Source: Perca fluviatilis
Taxonomy: Eukaryota; Chordata; Actinopteri; Perciformes; Percidae
Direction of reading: 5' to 3'
Assembly: GCF_010015445.1 (NCBI RefSeq)
Contig: NC_053119.1
Location: forward strand, 27,789,383 to 27,853,382
Length of the DNA stretch: 64,000 nt
The stretch's first letter is position 1. Every line of letters starts with the position of its first letter. Made by a program: the position numbers and the translations under genes. Below, piece after piece: positions 27,260 through 38,852 of the stretch. The notes under the pieces are model-generated. The model had not been told where the DNA came from. It saw nothing but the letters and a program-made list of their open reading frames with translations, and made no database searches.

Positions 27260-30200
27260 GTATAAAATCTCTAATGTATGTAAGACGTTCACATTACTCC
27301 ACTGTTTTAAAAATAGCTAAAAGATACGTGCACCCAGAAAACACACACACACACACACACACATATACCATTTTCCACACATAAACTGTGTTTACATGAA
27401 TAAAAGAGTGTGTAGAGAGAATGTGTCACATCCTGCTAATTTGTGCATATTATTTTCATTTTTTGTTTTATTTTGAAAGACTAACATCTCCTGTTGTTTC
27501 AATTCCTGCTCGTGTGTCTCCCGCCTTCTTGATTATCCACACCCGCCCTCAGTACTCACCTGCCCCTGACTTTTCTATCAGAGCTCAATGGGTCATCATT
27601 TTACAAACACAAACAGCTGTACACTAACCTGAGAGTTTTCAGTCTGCAGTATGGACTCTTTAGTCCAGCAGACACCAGCTTCACTCCTGAATCCTGCAGG
27701 TTGTTGTTACTCAGGTCCAGCTCTCTCAGACGAGAGGACTTGGAGCTGAGAACTGAGGACAGAGCTTCACAGCTTCTCTCTGAGAGGTTACAGCCACTCA
27801 GTCTGAAGAGGAATCAGCAAAACACAAGAAAACAATTACAATCAATGGTTGTTGTCTCTGAATGACGAAAAACTATATTAAATCTTGGATTGGTATGTGT
27901 GCACATACAGAGCTTTTGTGGATGCTTTGACCACTGGCAGCAGCCTTAGAAGAGCCTCCTCTGAAGCAGAGTACTTCTTCAAGTCAAACACCTCCAGATC
28001 TTTTTCTGATGACAGTAAGATAAAGACCAGGGCTGACCACTGAGCAGGAGACAATTTATCTGTGGAGAGACTTCCTGAACTCAGGTACTGCTGGATGTCC
28101 TCCACAAGAGAATTATCATTCAGTTCATCCAGACAGTGGAACAGATTGATGCTTTTCTCAGCAGACAAATTCTCACTGATCTTCTTCTTGATGTACACAG
28201 CTGTTTCCTGACAGATGTGTGCGCTACTTCCTGTCTGTGTCAGCAGGCCTTGAAGGAGAGTCTGATTGGGCTCTCGTGAAAGACCCAGGAGGAAGCGAAG
28301 GAAAAAGTCCAGGTGTCCATTTGGACTCTGTAAGGCCTTGTCCACAGCACTCTGGTAGAGATGTGTTGGTTTGGGTGTGTTTATAAGTTGAAACCAGGTG
28401 GTTGTTTGTTCTTCTGACAGCAGATTAACACCAGAGTTGATGAATGTCAGATGGACATGAAGAGCAGCCAGAAACTCCTGAACACTCAGATGGACAAAGC
28501 AGAACACCTTGTCCTGGTACAGTCCTCTCTCCTCTTTAAAGATCTGTGTGAACACTTCTGAGTACACTGAGGCCTCGCTGATATCAATGCCACACTCTGT
28601 CAAGTCGGATTCGTAGAAGATCAGGTTGCCTTTCTGTAGCTGTTCAAAAGCCAGTTTTCCCAGGGACAAAATCATCTTCTTGCTCTCTGGACTCCAGTGT
28701 GGATCTGTCTCAGCTCCTCCATCGTACTTGATGTTCTTCAGTTTGGACTGAACCACCAGGAAGCGGATGTACATCTCAGTCAGGGTCTTGGGCAGCTCTT
28801 CCCCCTCTTTGGTTTTCAACTCATCATCCAGAACTGTAGCAGCGATGGAGCAGAAAACTGGGATGTGGCACATGATGTGGAGGCTTTGTGATGTTTTGAT
28901 ATGGGAGATGATTCTGCTGGCCTGTTCCTCATTTCCGCATCTCTTCCTGAAGAACTCCTCCTCCTGTTGGTCAGTAAACCCTCTCACCTCTGTCACCATG
29001 TCAACACACCTAGGAGGGATCCGATTGGCTACTGCAGGTCTTGTGGTTATCCAGAGGCGAGCAGAGGGAAGCAGTTTCCCAGTGATGAGGTTTGTCAGCA
29101 GCACATCCACTGAGGCGGGCTTTGTAACATCAGTCAGGATCTCATTGTTGTGGAAGTCCAGAGGAAGCCTACATTCATCCAGACCGTCAAAGATGAACAC
29201 AACCTGGAACTCTTCAAACCTGCAGATTCCTGCTTCTTTGGTTTCAGTAAAGAAGAGATGGACAAGTTCCACCAAGCTGTACTTTTTCTCTTTCAGCACA
29301 TTCAGCTCTCTGAAAGTGAATGGAAATGTGAACTGGATGTCCTGGTTGGCTTTGCCTTCAGCCCAGTCTAGAGTAAACTTCTGTGTTAAGACTGTTTTCC
29401 CAATGCCAGCCACGCCCTTTGTCATCACTGTTCTGATTGGTTCATCTCTTCCAGGTGAGGATTTAAATATGTCTTCTTGTCTGATTGCTGGTTCTTGTCC
29501 GTCTTCTTTCCTGGATGCTGTTTCAATCTGTCTGAACTCGTGTTCATCCTTGTCCTCTGCAGTCCCTCCCTCTGGGCTGTCAATCTCTGTGTAGATCTGA
29601 TTCACAAGGGTTGGGTTTCCTGCTTCGGCAATTTTTTCGAACATACACTGGAACTTCTCCTTGAAATTAGACTTGAGTTCATGTTGGCACACTGTAGCAT
29701 GAGTCCCTGAATAAAACAACAACAAATTAAATCAGTAAGTGGATCCAGAAAATCTGAGAATCTAAACCTTTAAGTGTGACTGTACAGTTTTTCCTCCATC
29801 AGTTTCATTTAGCTCAACAGTGGCAAACAGCCTCTGATCTGATTTGTGCAGCATATTAACATCAGAGTTTGGAACCGTAAACTTCTCCCATGGTTCCTCC
29901 ATTTCCCCTTTTCATCATGTTAAATCTGATCAAATCCTCTTACTGCTCTGCAGACAGTCAGCCAGCTCCTCATGTTTCATTCTCCTCAGGAAGTGCAGTA
30001 CGATCTTCAGAAATGCCTCTCTGCTGCTCCTTCTCTGCTCTCTGTCTTCATTGTCCAACACCTCCTCACCCTCCTTTTGAATCTCTAAGCATTCTGGGTA
30101 AAATGGATTCAGAACCCTCTGGACTCTCTTCAGCTCGTTCTTCACGAAAGTGACAATGTTCTCATCCAACAGCTGGAACAGAAGGATAAACTGAACATTT

Positions 30201-32809
30201 AATTTAAAGAACACAACTTGTGATTCAGTCAGTCTGAAAGCCTGCTGGTCTAAATAAAGCAGCATTGCTACTGTTAGGAGCTGAATGGTAGTTTACGTTT
30301 ATTAACAATACAAAATGATTAACAAAAGCAAACATATTAATTTCCCTAATGGGAATAACTAAAGTGAAAACCTATCTCTAGTATTACATCACCATCCTAT
30401 CTGCATGGGTTGCCATGGTAACGACGTAGGCACAGCTTTCCAACGCTGAAGCATGAGCTAGCTAGCTAACTAGCCAGCCCCTTAATGATTAATATTTAAG
30501 AACTTCATGTTTCCTACACACACTGTTGTTACAGTGCAGTAAAGCACATTGCTATCAGTAAATGAGCCTGGCGGAATTAGCAAGTTAGCTAACTAGCCAG
30601 CCACCTGCTAGTTAGCTCCACCTGGGACCAAGTTAAAGTGAAAATCGATTCTCATTTTAAAACTTTGTCATAAACCATAACTTTGAATTAATCACCCAAC
30701 ACTAATTTGATCTGTAGTTTGTACATGTACACACCATAAATATGGAGTCCAGGTCTGTTTGATGCTGCTGGGCAGACTGACCACCGAGACCCTCTGAACT
30801 CTGCTGCTGAAGTCTGTGGAGAAAATATTACGTTTAGGGCCATTTCATGAGTCAAATCACAGAGGATGACAGAATGACAAGGCAACTGGAGCTCAGAAGG
30901 CACAAGGGAGCTGAGAAGGCAGATGGATCCAGCAGTTGAAATAACGTATTATGTGGGCAAGAATTAATCTAGGTCCCTGGTACTTCATAATGTATGAGTG
31001 GGTTAAAGTATGCTTCTCTATAGATGGCACCCCAAAGCCATGTATTTCTGAAAAAACTGTCAAAATCTTTGACTGCAGTCTTTCAAATACATCGTATGTC
31101 CAGTCTACTATCAAGAGACTTGAGGCTCAGTTCACTAGTTTAAGGCCAGAATGTACCAACATGGCAATGTGTCTTGCATCCTGTAACTTTATTTGGCTTA
31201 CAAGGTACCACAGACAACTGTGGAGTTGATGGAGAGGAAGATCTGCAGCTATCTCCACATAGCCTCAGCAGCATAGCTCGTCAACGGAAGGAGGAACATA
31301 CTTCAGCTTCCCATGAGCAGCCTGAACAAAGAGTCTGTGGACTTCCACACATGAGGTTCTGCAGTACCAGGACTCCAGTGTCAGCCACAGGCATAGATGT
31401 TCAATCAGAGAAGAGTTGGAGAGCCCAAAAAGAGAGTCCTCTTAGTCTAAGGAGATTTGGTCAGACATTGATAAGATGGTAATTAGAGGGCAGCAGGCAA
31501 TGTGGACCAGGTAAGAGAGCATGCTGAAGGTGATGCTACTGTGGTTCTACATCTGACATATAGAACCCTAGAACAATAAGTTCATGATCCAGGCTGTATG
31601 TCTGGATCCAACCTCCACGACTGGGACAAGAGTGAGACACCTACATGTCCTCTTTGCCCTGGTTAAGGAACCTTGGAGAAGATCCTGAGCTGCTGCATTT
31701 ATATTGAAACATATACAGGAAGTATCAGCAGTAGCTTTGAACATTAACTTTATCTCACCATAGAAAATTAACATATTAGAACAGAAAAGTGTTTTGAGGC
31801 ATCACGTCTAGGCAATACTTGATCCAGGTAATAAAATCAGTATCGGTGCTGATACCTTAATCTGTTTGCCAAGTTTTTTTTAATCCTGAGATCCATATTA
31901 TCAACTTTGAACCAGCAGGTTCCATCTTTGAAGTTAAGTTGTCAAAAAAACGACACATTCAAGTTAGCTGCTGCTAATTATCAGTTGTGACTTATTCAGA
32001 ACACAAATATTGATATAGTTTACCATGTTGTGCTTAATTTTACTAAATTATTTGACGGGTTACTGTACACTGAGGTGTACACTGTGATGTCACTGTTGAA
32101 ACAATATATTGTTGAGTCCTACAACAAGCTATGAAGCTCTGGACCAAGATGTGGACTAGGACTAGGGCTGGGCAATATGGCCTAAAAATCCGATTTAAGA
32201 TTTAAATCAATTCCCCCCCTACTTAAAATCAATCTGCAGATGACAAAGAAATTGTTCAAAACAAATTTTAACTTTATTTTGTTTTGACTCATACACGCAC
32301 ACACACATGGGGCTATATATTCAACAACAACAAAACGGATGCGTGAGGTAAAGCTGTTTTCACACATACAGGTAATTCACTCGCTAAAAGTTCAAATCGT
32401 TTTAACGTTCTTGCGCAACCTTGCCCCTATTTTCACCTGTTGCGGAGTAACGTACATTAACATCCCATGGTTTCTTGAATGTAGCATACCTTCGTAGTAA
32501 CTAGCGGTAAAAACAAACGTCGAAGAGGAGCTCTGTGCTACAGAGCGGCGATTGCTAGTTGTTTAAGCCGCTACAGACCTCCGTCACAGCTCGGTCGTAT
32601 CAGCGGCATTTAGTAGATGTGTTGAGCCGCAACAGAGTTCCTCAACACCGCCTCTGGTGCCCCGCATGGTGCTCCTTCAGTTCAGCGGTAGCTGGTGGTT
32701 CAGTTATCCGAGAATAGGTGACTCTCAGCCGGGGACAGAGCACCGCGAGCTGCCGGTCTTTTCGGCGGAGATTACGGATAAGTAAGTAAGTAATGAAACG
32801 ACTAGTTAT

Positions 32810-32880
<71 letters not shown>

Positions 32881-33455
32881 ATTATTATTAATGTTAGTCC
32901 CTGTCGCTGCCATGTTGTTTGTGTATCTCTATGGCAAACGCCCGGCTGAGCCTGTTCGGAGCTACGGGAGCCCAGAGGGGAGCGTCGGCGGATGTTAAGG
33001 AGAAAATCGTTTTTCATTTAAACAAATCAACATTAACTACACATTCGAGTTAATTGATAAAATCGATTTATCGCCCAGCCCTACTCAGGACAGTCAGATA
33101 GTAAACTTCAGTTTTTAATTCTTACCTTCCATCAGGAGGTGATCTATTAAACTCCTCAAAGCGACCCATAGACCTGTCACTATCTAGGGGCACACAGCTG
33201 GATCCAGATCCTAATCCAGGTCCAGGAGAGTCTGGTCTCTGCTGATGCATTCTGTTACAAACAAACAATTGACTGATGAAAAGCAGTTTAACATAAAACA
33301 AATGCTTTTGCAGGGCTCCAGACTGCGACCAAATGGTCACATTTTGCGACCAGTAAATCTGATCCCTTTTTTTTACAAATTAAACGTGGTACCTGAGAGC
33401 ACGTAAGCACAAGCTTATCTGTCCTCTCTACATATGACGGAGAGCAGAGCTCCGG

Positions 33456-33488
<33 letters not shown>

Positions 33489-34679
33489 GCAGAGGTGCGG
33501 ACGGAGCAAACTACTCTGCAGTTTTGTTGAAGTCACAGTTAATCACGGAAATGCCAACAAAGTGGTTGCAAGTATGGTTACAGTTGTTCAAAACTTCACG
33601 CAGACAGCGTTTGCTGCGATATGATATTAACGGCGAAGCGAAAGCGGTCGCAGTGCTGTTTATGTACACTTCCTGACAAGCAGGCACAACTGTGGTTTAT
33701 CTGCCCTGGGGACTGACTGACAGGCTGAGGCTGTAAGGCAAGGCAGCTTGATTTCTACAGCACCTTTCAGCAACAAGGCAATTCAAAGTGCTTTACATGA
33801 AAACAGTAAAGAGCAGTTAAAAACGGTCATGATGAAGAATAAAGAATACAAGTTACAGTGAGTAAGAAATTAATAATTATTTAACTCAAGGTTGTAGGGA
33901 CGGGTTTGGGAGGAGAGAGGGAGGGGTTTTATTTTTTATTTTAGTTTAGTAGCCTAAACAATGCATTTTTAATTTTAAGTTGAATTCATTGTAATTGTAG
34001 ACTGGAGACTAGAGCTGGTATATTTATTAAATATTTGTACTGTCATGACAACGATGGTGCTGTCAGTTTACCTTTTATGTTGCATCTTCAAAAGTGCACA
34101 ATAAAATGTGAAACTAAATTTGAAACAGCACATTGTTATTTCTATTATCAAAGTATTTATTAGTAATGCAGTGGAAATTAGTAGAAATGTGAATATTTGG
34201 TTAGCATGTTGATTTAAGGTGTGTGCCCCTAAAATTTCTGGTTGAGCCCTGTTTTGACCAGATTCATTAATACATTTGCTGTGTTTATCATTATAGCAAT
34301 ATTAGTAACACTTACTACATAATACTTATTTTGAGAATATTTTGCTCACGATGTCACTTTGTATCATCATGAATCTGACATCAGACTCGAAGTGACAAAA
34401 TCAAAAAAGACTTGTAACTCAACTTTTCATCACCGAAGACAAATGTTGACTAATAGGCTGCAATAGTTAGTTAATATTGTATAGTAGCTCAGTGGCCGAT
34501 GTGACATTGGGTGATGAATGATGGTGTTGTGATTTGAGTGGGTGAGATCTGACATGGAGAAGAGTCCATGATTCTCACCCCTGAGCTTTGGTGTGGCTGT
34601 CATCTTCCCCACACAGAGTGGTTTTAGAGGCAGGGACTCCCTCCTCTCTGTCCTCACACGGATTCATAGCAGAGTCCAT
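24372..34679 (-). CDS. Fish NLR: FISNA-NACHT-LRR-B30.2 (NLRC3-like)
   Basis: Nine in-frame coding exons lie on the minus strand: 34679-34579, 33251-33126, 30813-30735, 30172-29944, 29706-27909, 27802-27629, 27220-27047, 26741-26695 and 24904-24372 (3261 nt, 1086 aa). Residues 1-178 form the fish NLR leader ([20 protein letters not shown]..., [11 protein letters not shown]..., [15 protein letters not shown]...); I recognise no classical PYD or CARD. Exon 5 holds FISNA, then NACHT with Walker A GVAGIGKT (276-283) and Walker [11 protein letters not shown] (349-358), plus the winged-helix and superhelical parts. Two 58-residue LRR exons follow ([18 protein letters not shown] type), then RLKPGVRKY and a PRY-SPRY/B30.2 domain ([37 protein letters not shown]). 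No frameshift or internal stop was seen. Family role: cytosolic immune sensing with NTP-dependent assembly; the ligand is unknown. Fish carry many such genes, so a specific symbol is not justified. Confidence 0.93.
24990..25280. repeat. Probable interspersed repeat in the last NLR intron
   Basis: Sequence of the type tgaccccggtctcctgggtg...aaagcc is familiar from fish intergenic repeats. No termini could be defined. Confidence 0.3.
25527..26456 (-). mobile_element. hAT element (deleted), 8-bp target duplication
   Basis: Terminal inverted repeats TAGGGATGCACCGAA (left) and ttcggtgcatcccta (right) are flanked by the identical octamer CTGTTAAT at 25519-25526 and 26457-26464. Many ccgaaaaccgaaa words lie near the left end. 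On the minus strand, 26204-25794 encodes a fragment of a ZBED/hAT transposase ([20 protein letters not shown], then [16 protein letters not shown]), ending in an Asn run. The element is 930 bp, so most of the transposase is missing: an internally deleted derivative sitting in the last intron of the NLR gene. Confidence 0.92.
26211..26269. repeat. Perfect 25-bp stem, 9-nt loop hairpin
   Basis: The arm at 26211-26235 (aacacagtgacattgtacat plus ttatc) is exactly reverse-complemented at 26245-26269, with the loop agaactgtc. It sits inside the hAT element, just 5' (in transcript sense) of the transposase fragment. It is longer and more perfect than expected by chance. Confidence 0.93.
27227..27255. 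repeat. (CA)n next to the NLR second LRR exon acceptor
   Basis: On the NLR coding strand this is (TG)14 followed directly by TTTTCAG and the exon that begins at 27220. A second CA run occurs at 27341-27363 in the same intron. Confidence 0.9.
30814..32162. other. NLR intron 2, unassigned part
   Basis: No coding exon recognised. Open frames here (for example plus strand 31174-31482) lack any family motif. The sequence looks like old, decayed repeat. Confidence 0.45.
32163..33083. mobile_element. hAT-like element with (AT)n expansion
   Basis: The ends TAGGGCTGGGCAATA (left) and atttatcgcccagcccta (right) are inverted repeats typical of a widespread hAT group. Flanks actaggac and ctcaggac match only in the last five bases, so the target duplication is decayed. 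An AT microsatellite (about 32811-32877) lies inside. No transposase motif is readable. Located in NLR intron 2. Confidence 0.65.
32811..32877. repeat. (AT)n microsatellite
   Basis: About 65 bp of alternating AT, followed by an ATT triplet run. Confidence 0.95.
33311..34251. mobile_element. Putative TIR element in NLR intron 1
   Basis: The left end CAGGGCTCCAGACTGCGACC and the right end ggttgagccctg form a short inverted repeat (CAGGGCTC). Both ends abut TTTTG (33306-33310 and 34252-34256). It contains a CA microsatellite at 33462-33488 and a copy of the AAGGCA...CTTTACAT repeat (about 33738-33850). Decayed and non-coding. Confidence 0.5.
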
Positions 34680-34704
34680 ACCTGCTGGGAGAGATGCACT
34701 CTGT

Positions 34705-34705
34705 C

Positions 34706-34765
<60 letters not shown>
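34705..34765. repeat. (CAA)n microsatellite upstream of the NLR ATG
   Basis: About 20 CAA units lie 26 bp upstream (in transcript sense) of the first coding Met of the NLR gene. On the coding strand this is (TTG)n. It precedes the probable acceptor ccagcag next to the ATG. Confidence 0.93.
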
Positions 34766-35573
34766 CTGACTATGTTTACATGCACGAAATATTCTACAAT
34801 CGGAATAAGGCCTAATAACTTACATTACTTAGGCCTACATAACATATAGTAGGCTACATTACATAGCCTAACTTAGGCCTACATTGCTTTGGGGCAGATC
34901 TCCCGTTTTTGCACCTCTTTTTTTTAGGTGAAGCATTACTTGTCTGAAACCCACTTTGAGAGTTGTGAAATATACAATCAAATAAAAAATATAATCGTCG
35001 TCTATACGTGAAATTGCAATAAAGGGGAATTTCACATTAAGAACACATTGAACCAGGTCCAGATAAAAATCACTATACCTGGACTAACTAGATTCAAATG
35101 TGGACTACATTATGAGGCTAAAGGTGTTATTACAACATGAGATCAGCTGAGAGTCATTAAACACTGAAACGTGTCACTGACCAAAAGTTTTACATGGAGG
35201 AAACATCTGCGCCACAACAACAACGGGCATAGGCGCGGGAAGTAGGGGTGCTGAGGGTGCGGCAGCACCCCTTGTTGGTGGCAGCACCCCTTGTTGTCAA
35301 ACTGCGATCTAGCCCGTATTACACAATGGGCATTAATCATTATGGTGATAATTATCCAATCAGAATAAAGTAAAAGTTGTTTAATGTAATGATTGGGAGA
35401 AGGCCGCATGCACTGTGTAGATTGGCTAAAGATAAAGGTGGGTGGGCATAGAGCAGGTTGTTTACATCGCACTGAATCAAGATCAGTTTTCTAAGAACGA
35501 GTTGAGATTGAAAGAGTGGAATTAATTTGTAACTGATCCCCGGTCAGATTGGGTTGTATCAGCGAGTGAAAGT

Positions 35574-35819
35574 GTGGAAAAGGGACAGAAAGATGCGGCT
35601 GCTATAAAAAATGTCCCGCGAATAAATAGCTTTTTAAAAAGAGCTGGGAATGACGAAGAGGAGGATGTCGAGGAGCTAGCTAATGTTAGCTTGGAAGAAT
35701 CGCTGCCTTCTACCAGCTACACTCAGCCACAGCTAACGGTAGCTAACGTTAACTTTAGCGAAGTTGTTGTGGAAAAAGACAGAGATGAGGCCGGTCATCA
35801 GCATTACAGAACAAGGTAA
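35574..35819 (+). pseudogene. N-terminal remnant of hAT transposase
   Basis: An 81-codon frame with an NSFLK/RF-type start and an acidic serine-rich region typical of hAT/ZMYM-like transposase N-termini. No zinc-finger or catalytic region can be read downstream in one frame, so it is a broken copy. Confidence 0.55.
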
Positions 35820-36717
35820 TGGCACCTCAGGTACCATCATCTCTGAAGACCCTGCACTACGGGGACCGATTACAGAGACCGTCCCGGAGGAAGTTTACTC
35901 CGAGGGATATTAGCCTTTCAGAATCGCGGCTAAATATCCAGCATCTCGGAGGGGCGCGAGCTGGCGGCAGAAAGACCCGCTCTCACTAACGAGGCACTGA
36001 CCCGACACCTTCACCACGGTGAAGCGCGATGCACGGCAGTGGATTCTATATTCACTGTCCAACCGGAGACATTTATTGCGCGTTGCCTGTAAAGTTACCA
36101 ACACACAGCAGCGCATCTGTAGTAGGGTTTAGCGAGCTGCTAGAGCTGGATTTAGAGGATTTGATCTGCGACTTTGCAAAGAAAAAGACAAGAAATTAGA
36201 ACTTCTAAAGGTAAGAGCTATTATGCTATCTGTAAATTGAGTAGGTTAATATAATCTGTTGTGACCGTGTGACCAGATAATGTACATATTTTGTTTAGTT
36301 TATTGAAATGCCATGCATATCAGACATATTGCATAATAATTTTGTGATGCTGCTATAGGCCTGTGTGAGACTAAGTTGTCAAGTGCAGTAGCCTATATGT
36401 TGGCTTTTGCAGTTTGTGAAGTTGCAGCTGACTAAGTGACTGTTATTTTGCAACCTGCGCTCAGCTGTGTTGTGTGATGGTATTGTTGTATCTTCAGTCA
36501 ATCACGTTTCAGAATTACTATTGTGCTTTCTGCTTGGGTGATTTTTAGTGAGTACTATATCGCCATAGTCTTGAGCCATACAACGCTTTGGTATGATTTA
36601 ATTAATTGTAACACTGTCTTGTGATGTGTGAGTCAGATGGCAGTACTTGGTTTATTGAACTGGAAAGGCATACTTGACGCCTGCTCAGCTGGACTAGTCA
36701 TTCATCTTTTTATTATT

Positions 36718-36838
36718 TTTTATTCGATAGTGACAGTGGATAGACAGGAACGGGGGAGAGAGAGAGAGGGAATGACACGCAGCAAAGGGCCGCAGGTCGG
36801 ATTTAAACCGGGCCGCTGCAAAGGAATCTTTTGACCAG
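36718..36838 (-). mobile_element. 5'-truncated tRNA-SINE copy
   Basis: The complement reads CTTTGCAGCGGCCCGGTTTA...gacctgcggccctttgctgc...gtcattccctctctc, the same body as the SINE at 23999-24197, followed by an A/T-rich tail. The A-box half is absent. It lies inside the hAT element. Confidence 0.75.
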
Positions 36839-37258
36839 TAGTGATTTGCATGTGATTTAGTGCCTATATAGTTCGCTGTGCAGTACATAGCAGTATGTAG
36901 CCTACTTCATGGGGGGGGGTGGGGGGGGGAGGCAGAGGGAGAGTTGTTCTGCGCACCCCGCCAGCACCCCGCACCCCCTGCTGGAAATGACTTCCCGCGC
37001 CTCTGACAACGGGACTGACAAACCGAAAGTAAAAATGATGCTGAACACGGTGGCCAACAGCTAACTGTTAGCACAGAGCTAATAGCTACTCTTTAACATA
37101 CAGTGTTTTACAGTTTGATGAAACTAACATGAGATCAGAGATCAGATATCAGCTGAGAGTTATTGAACGCTGAAGAGAAGTGCCACTTACCAAAAGATGG
37201 AGGAAAAATCTACGCAACAACCAGAAGTGAAAGTAAAAATGTCAGGAAGACACCAGAG

Positions 37259-37273
37259 AGGGGGAGAGAGAGG

Positions 37274-37327
<54 letters not shown>

Positions 37328-37333
37328 AAGAGA
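37259..37333. repeat. (GA)n microsatellite
   Basis: Interrupted GA/GAAA run next to leader-exon copy B of the NLR gene. Confidence 0.92.
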
Positions 37334-37339
37334 GTATAT

Positions 37340-38814
37340 TTTATTTTTTACTTTGGCAGAACACTGCATGCAGAGTTCGTTTCTTTTTAAACTTGTTAAT
37401 TTCAACAGTTTAAATCACAAGTTAAATACAGAAAACAATACAGTAGACCTATGCACATTTGTTTTGCACATCTTTTCAGTATTTTATTTCTGTGTGCACA
37501 GGGCAGGTCATCTCCCACCATTCAAGGTCTGAAATCATGAGAGGACATTAAAGGAAAGGTTCACCCTCATGTAGCCTGCCTACTCCTTTCAAATGTTATT
37601 TTGTCAATATCTATATAAAGATCACAACAACACTGCTCTCCCATGTAGTCTTAGATGGTGTATCAGCCTTACATTTGGTAAATAAATTTACATACCGGTA
37701 TTGATAATATGAACTTACCATTGGGGAAAGTTCCAAGTTTCCAACACGAAGAGACAAGAAAATAAATCATCATCTGTTCAATCATATACTGTCCTGTCAT
37801 TTAGGATAATATAAAGATAATGAAGTCCAACGAAGTCATGACAAGGCTACATGTCAAGTTAGCAGTGGAAAAGGCCTAAATGTGTCTGGAAATCAAAACG
37901 GTTTTAGTCCTACTGTAATAAAACCACAAGGCTGCCTGTTGCAGTTCCTCAAATTGCCTGTAGAGTGCATTCACACACCACATTATCTATGTACTGATGA
38001 TCACCCAGTCTACAAACATGGGTAACAGTTTCAACTATGGCTTTAGAAACAATAGTTTACAAGGAACCCTTCATTCCACTAAAGATCAGAGCTCTATCAA
38101 AATAAAAAAGCCCAGTTAAAAAGTTAAAATACATTAACTAGCCAATTTCTACATACCTTTTTACGGTTTAAAAGCATGAAACCTTTTACTATCAATTTAC
38201 ATATAACACATGATACTTGACACCACAAATGGCTCAATTTCTCTTGACTGCAGAAGTAATGAAACATCTTTCTTTGGCATTGGCACATTACACAAGCCTT
38301 ACAAATTACAGTATGAACAGTGTAGCATGTCCACAGGTCACATCAAAAAAGATTGAATGTCACTTGTGGACAATGTGGCCTTTATGACTCCATGTTCAAC
38401 CACTTTGATGAAAACAGTGGAGAAAAATGTGAAGCCTTGGCATATACTGCACAGACTCAGACACAGACTGAGACAAATATAAACTACTCGTCCACAGCAT
38501 AGAACAATGCAATATTTATACTTAGAGGAACAACTCCGAGCATTTCATCCATCTTTACAGTTTATTTTCGCATATGAAGAAAAAAATGTCTTTTAAGGCA
38601 AAACAAAGTCAGCATTGCTCCTCTTTCAGTGACATACTGCACATGTGCACAGTGTCAATTCTCATGAGTATGACTTCTTCTAGGAAAAGTGACAGATCAC
38701 CAGGGCAACTGGGCTGTTTGAATTCAGATGGCAGTGTTCTAATTATGCAGACTCAATGACAGTTACTTATCCAAATCCTCCGAGGTGTTAAACAAAGCTG
38801 ACTCTACAAGTTTA

Positions 38815-38852
<38 letters not shown>

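Larger units (their letters stand above)
35228..37005 (+). mobile_element. hAT element (TTF/ZMYM-type), 8-bp target duplication
   Basis: The ends CATAGGCGCGGGAAGT (left) and acttcccgcgcctctg (right) are inverted repeats. They are flanked by the identical octamer ACAACGGG at 35220-35227 and 37006-37013. An open frame at 35574-35819 encodes a hydrophilic N-terminus (MEKGQKDAAAIKNVPRINSF...) like that of hAT transposases with a TTF-type zinc finger. The frame then breaks, and a G-run, a SINE fragment and AT-rich sequence follow. Length 1778 bp, so non-autonomous. Confidence 0.88.
35131..37250 (-). promoter_or_regulatory. Duplicated putative NLR leader exon and promoter
   Basis: Copy A is 35131-35227 plus 37014-37045, interrupted by the hAT element at 35228-37005. 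Copy B is about 37128-37240. Both share catgagatcag, gctgagagt(c/t)att, accaaaag, atggagga, catct(g/a)cgc and gaaagtaaaaatg in order. On the minus strand each ends in CTTTTG followed by a splice-donor-like site: gtaagtgg in copy B (37190-37185), gtcagtga in copy A (35181-35176). Copy B carries GAAGTGAAAGTAAAA, which fits an IRF/ISRE-type site. I infer alternative untranslated first exons of the NLR gene; transcript data are needed. Confidence 0.45.

Noticed and set aside
28767..29594. 275-codon plus-strand open frame
   Set aside because: Antisense shadow of the NACHT exon of the NLR gene; no family motif of its own.
31174..31482. 102-codon plus-strand frame in NLR intron 2
   Set aside because: No recognisable family and no start context; probably old repeat.
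32802..33017. Minus-strand frame with Ile-Tyr run
   Set aside because: Generated by the AT microsatellite within the hAT-like element.
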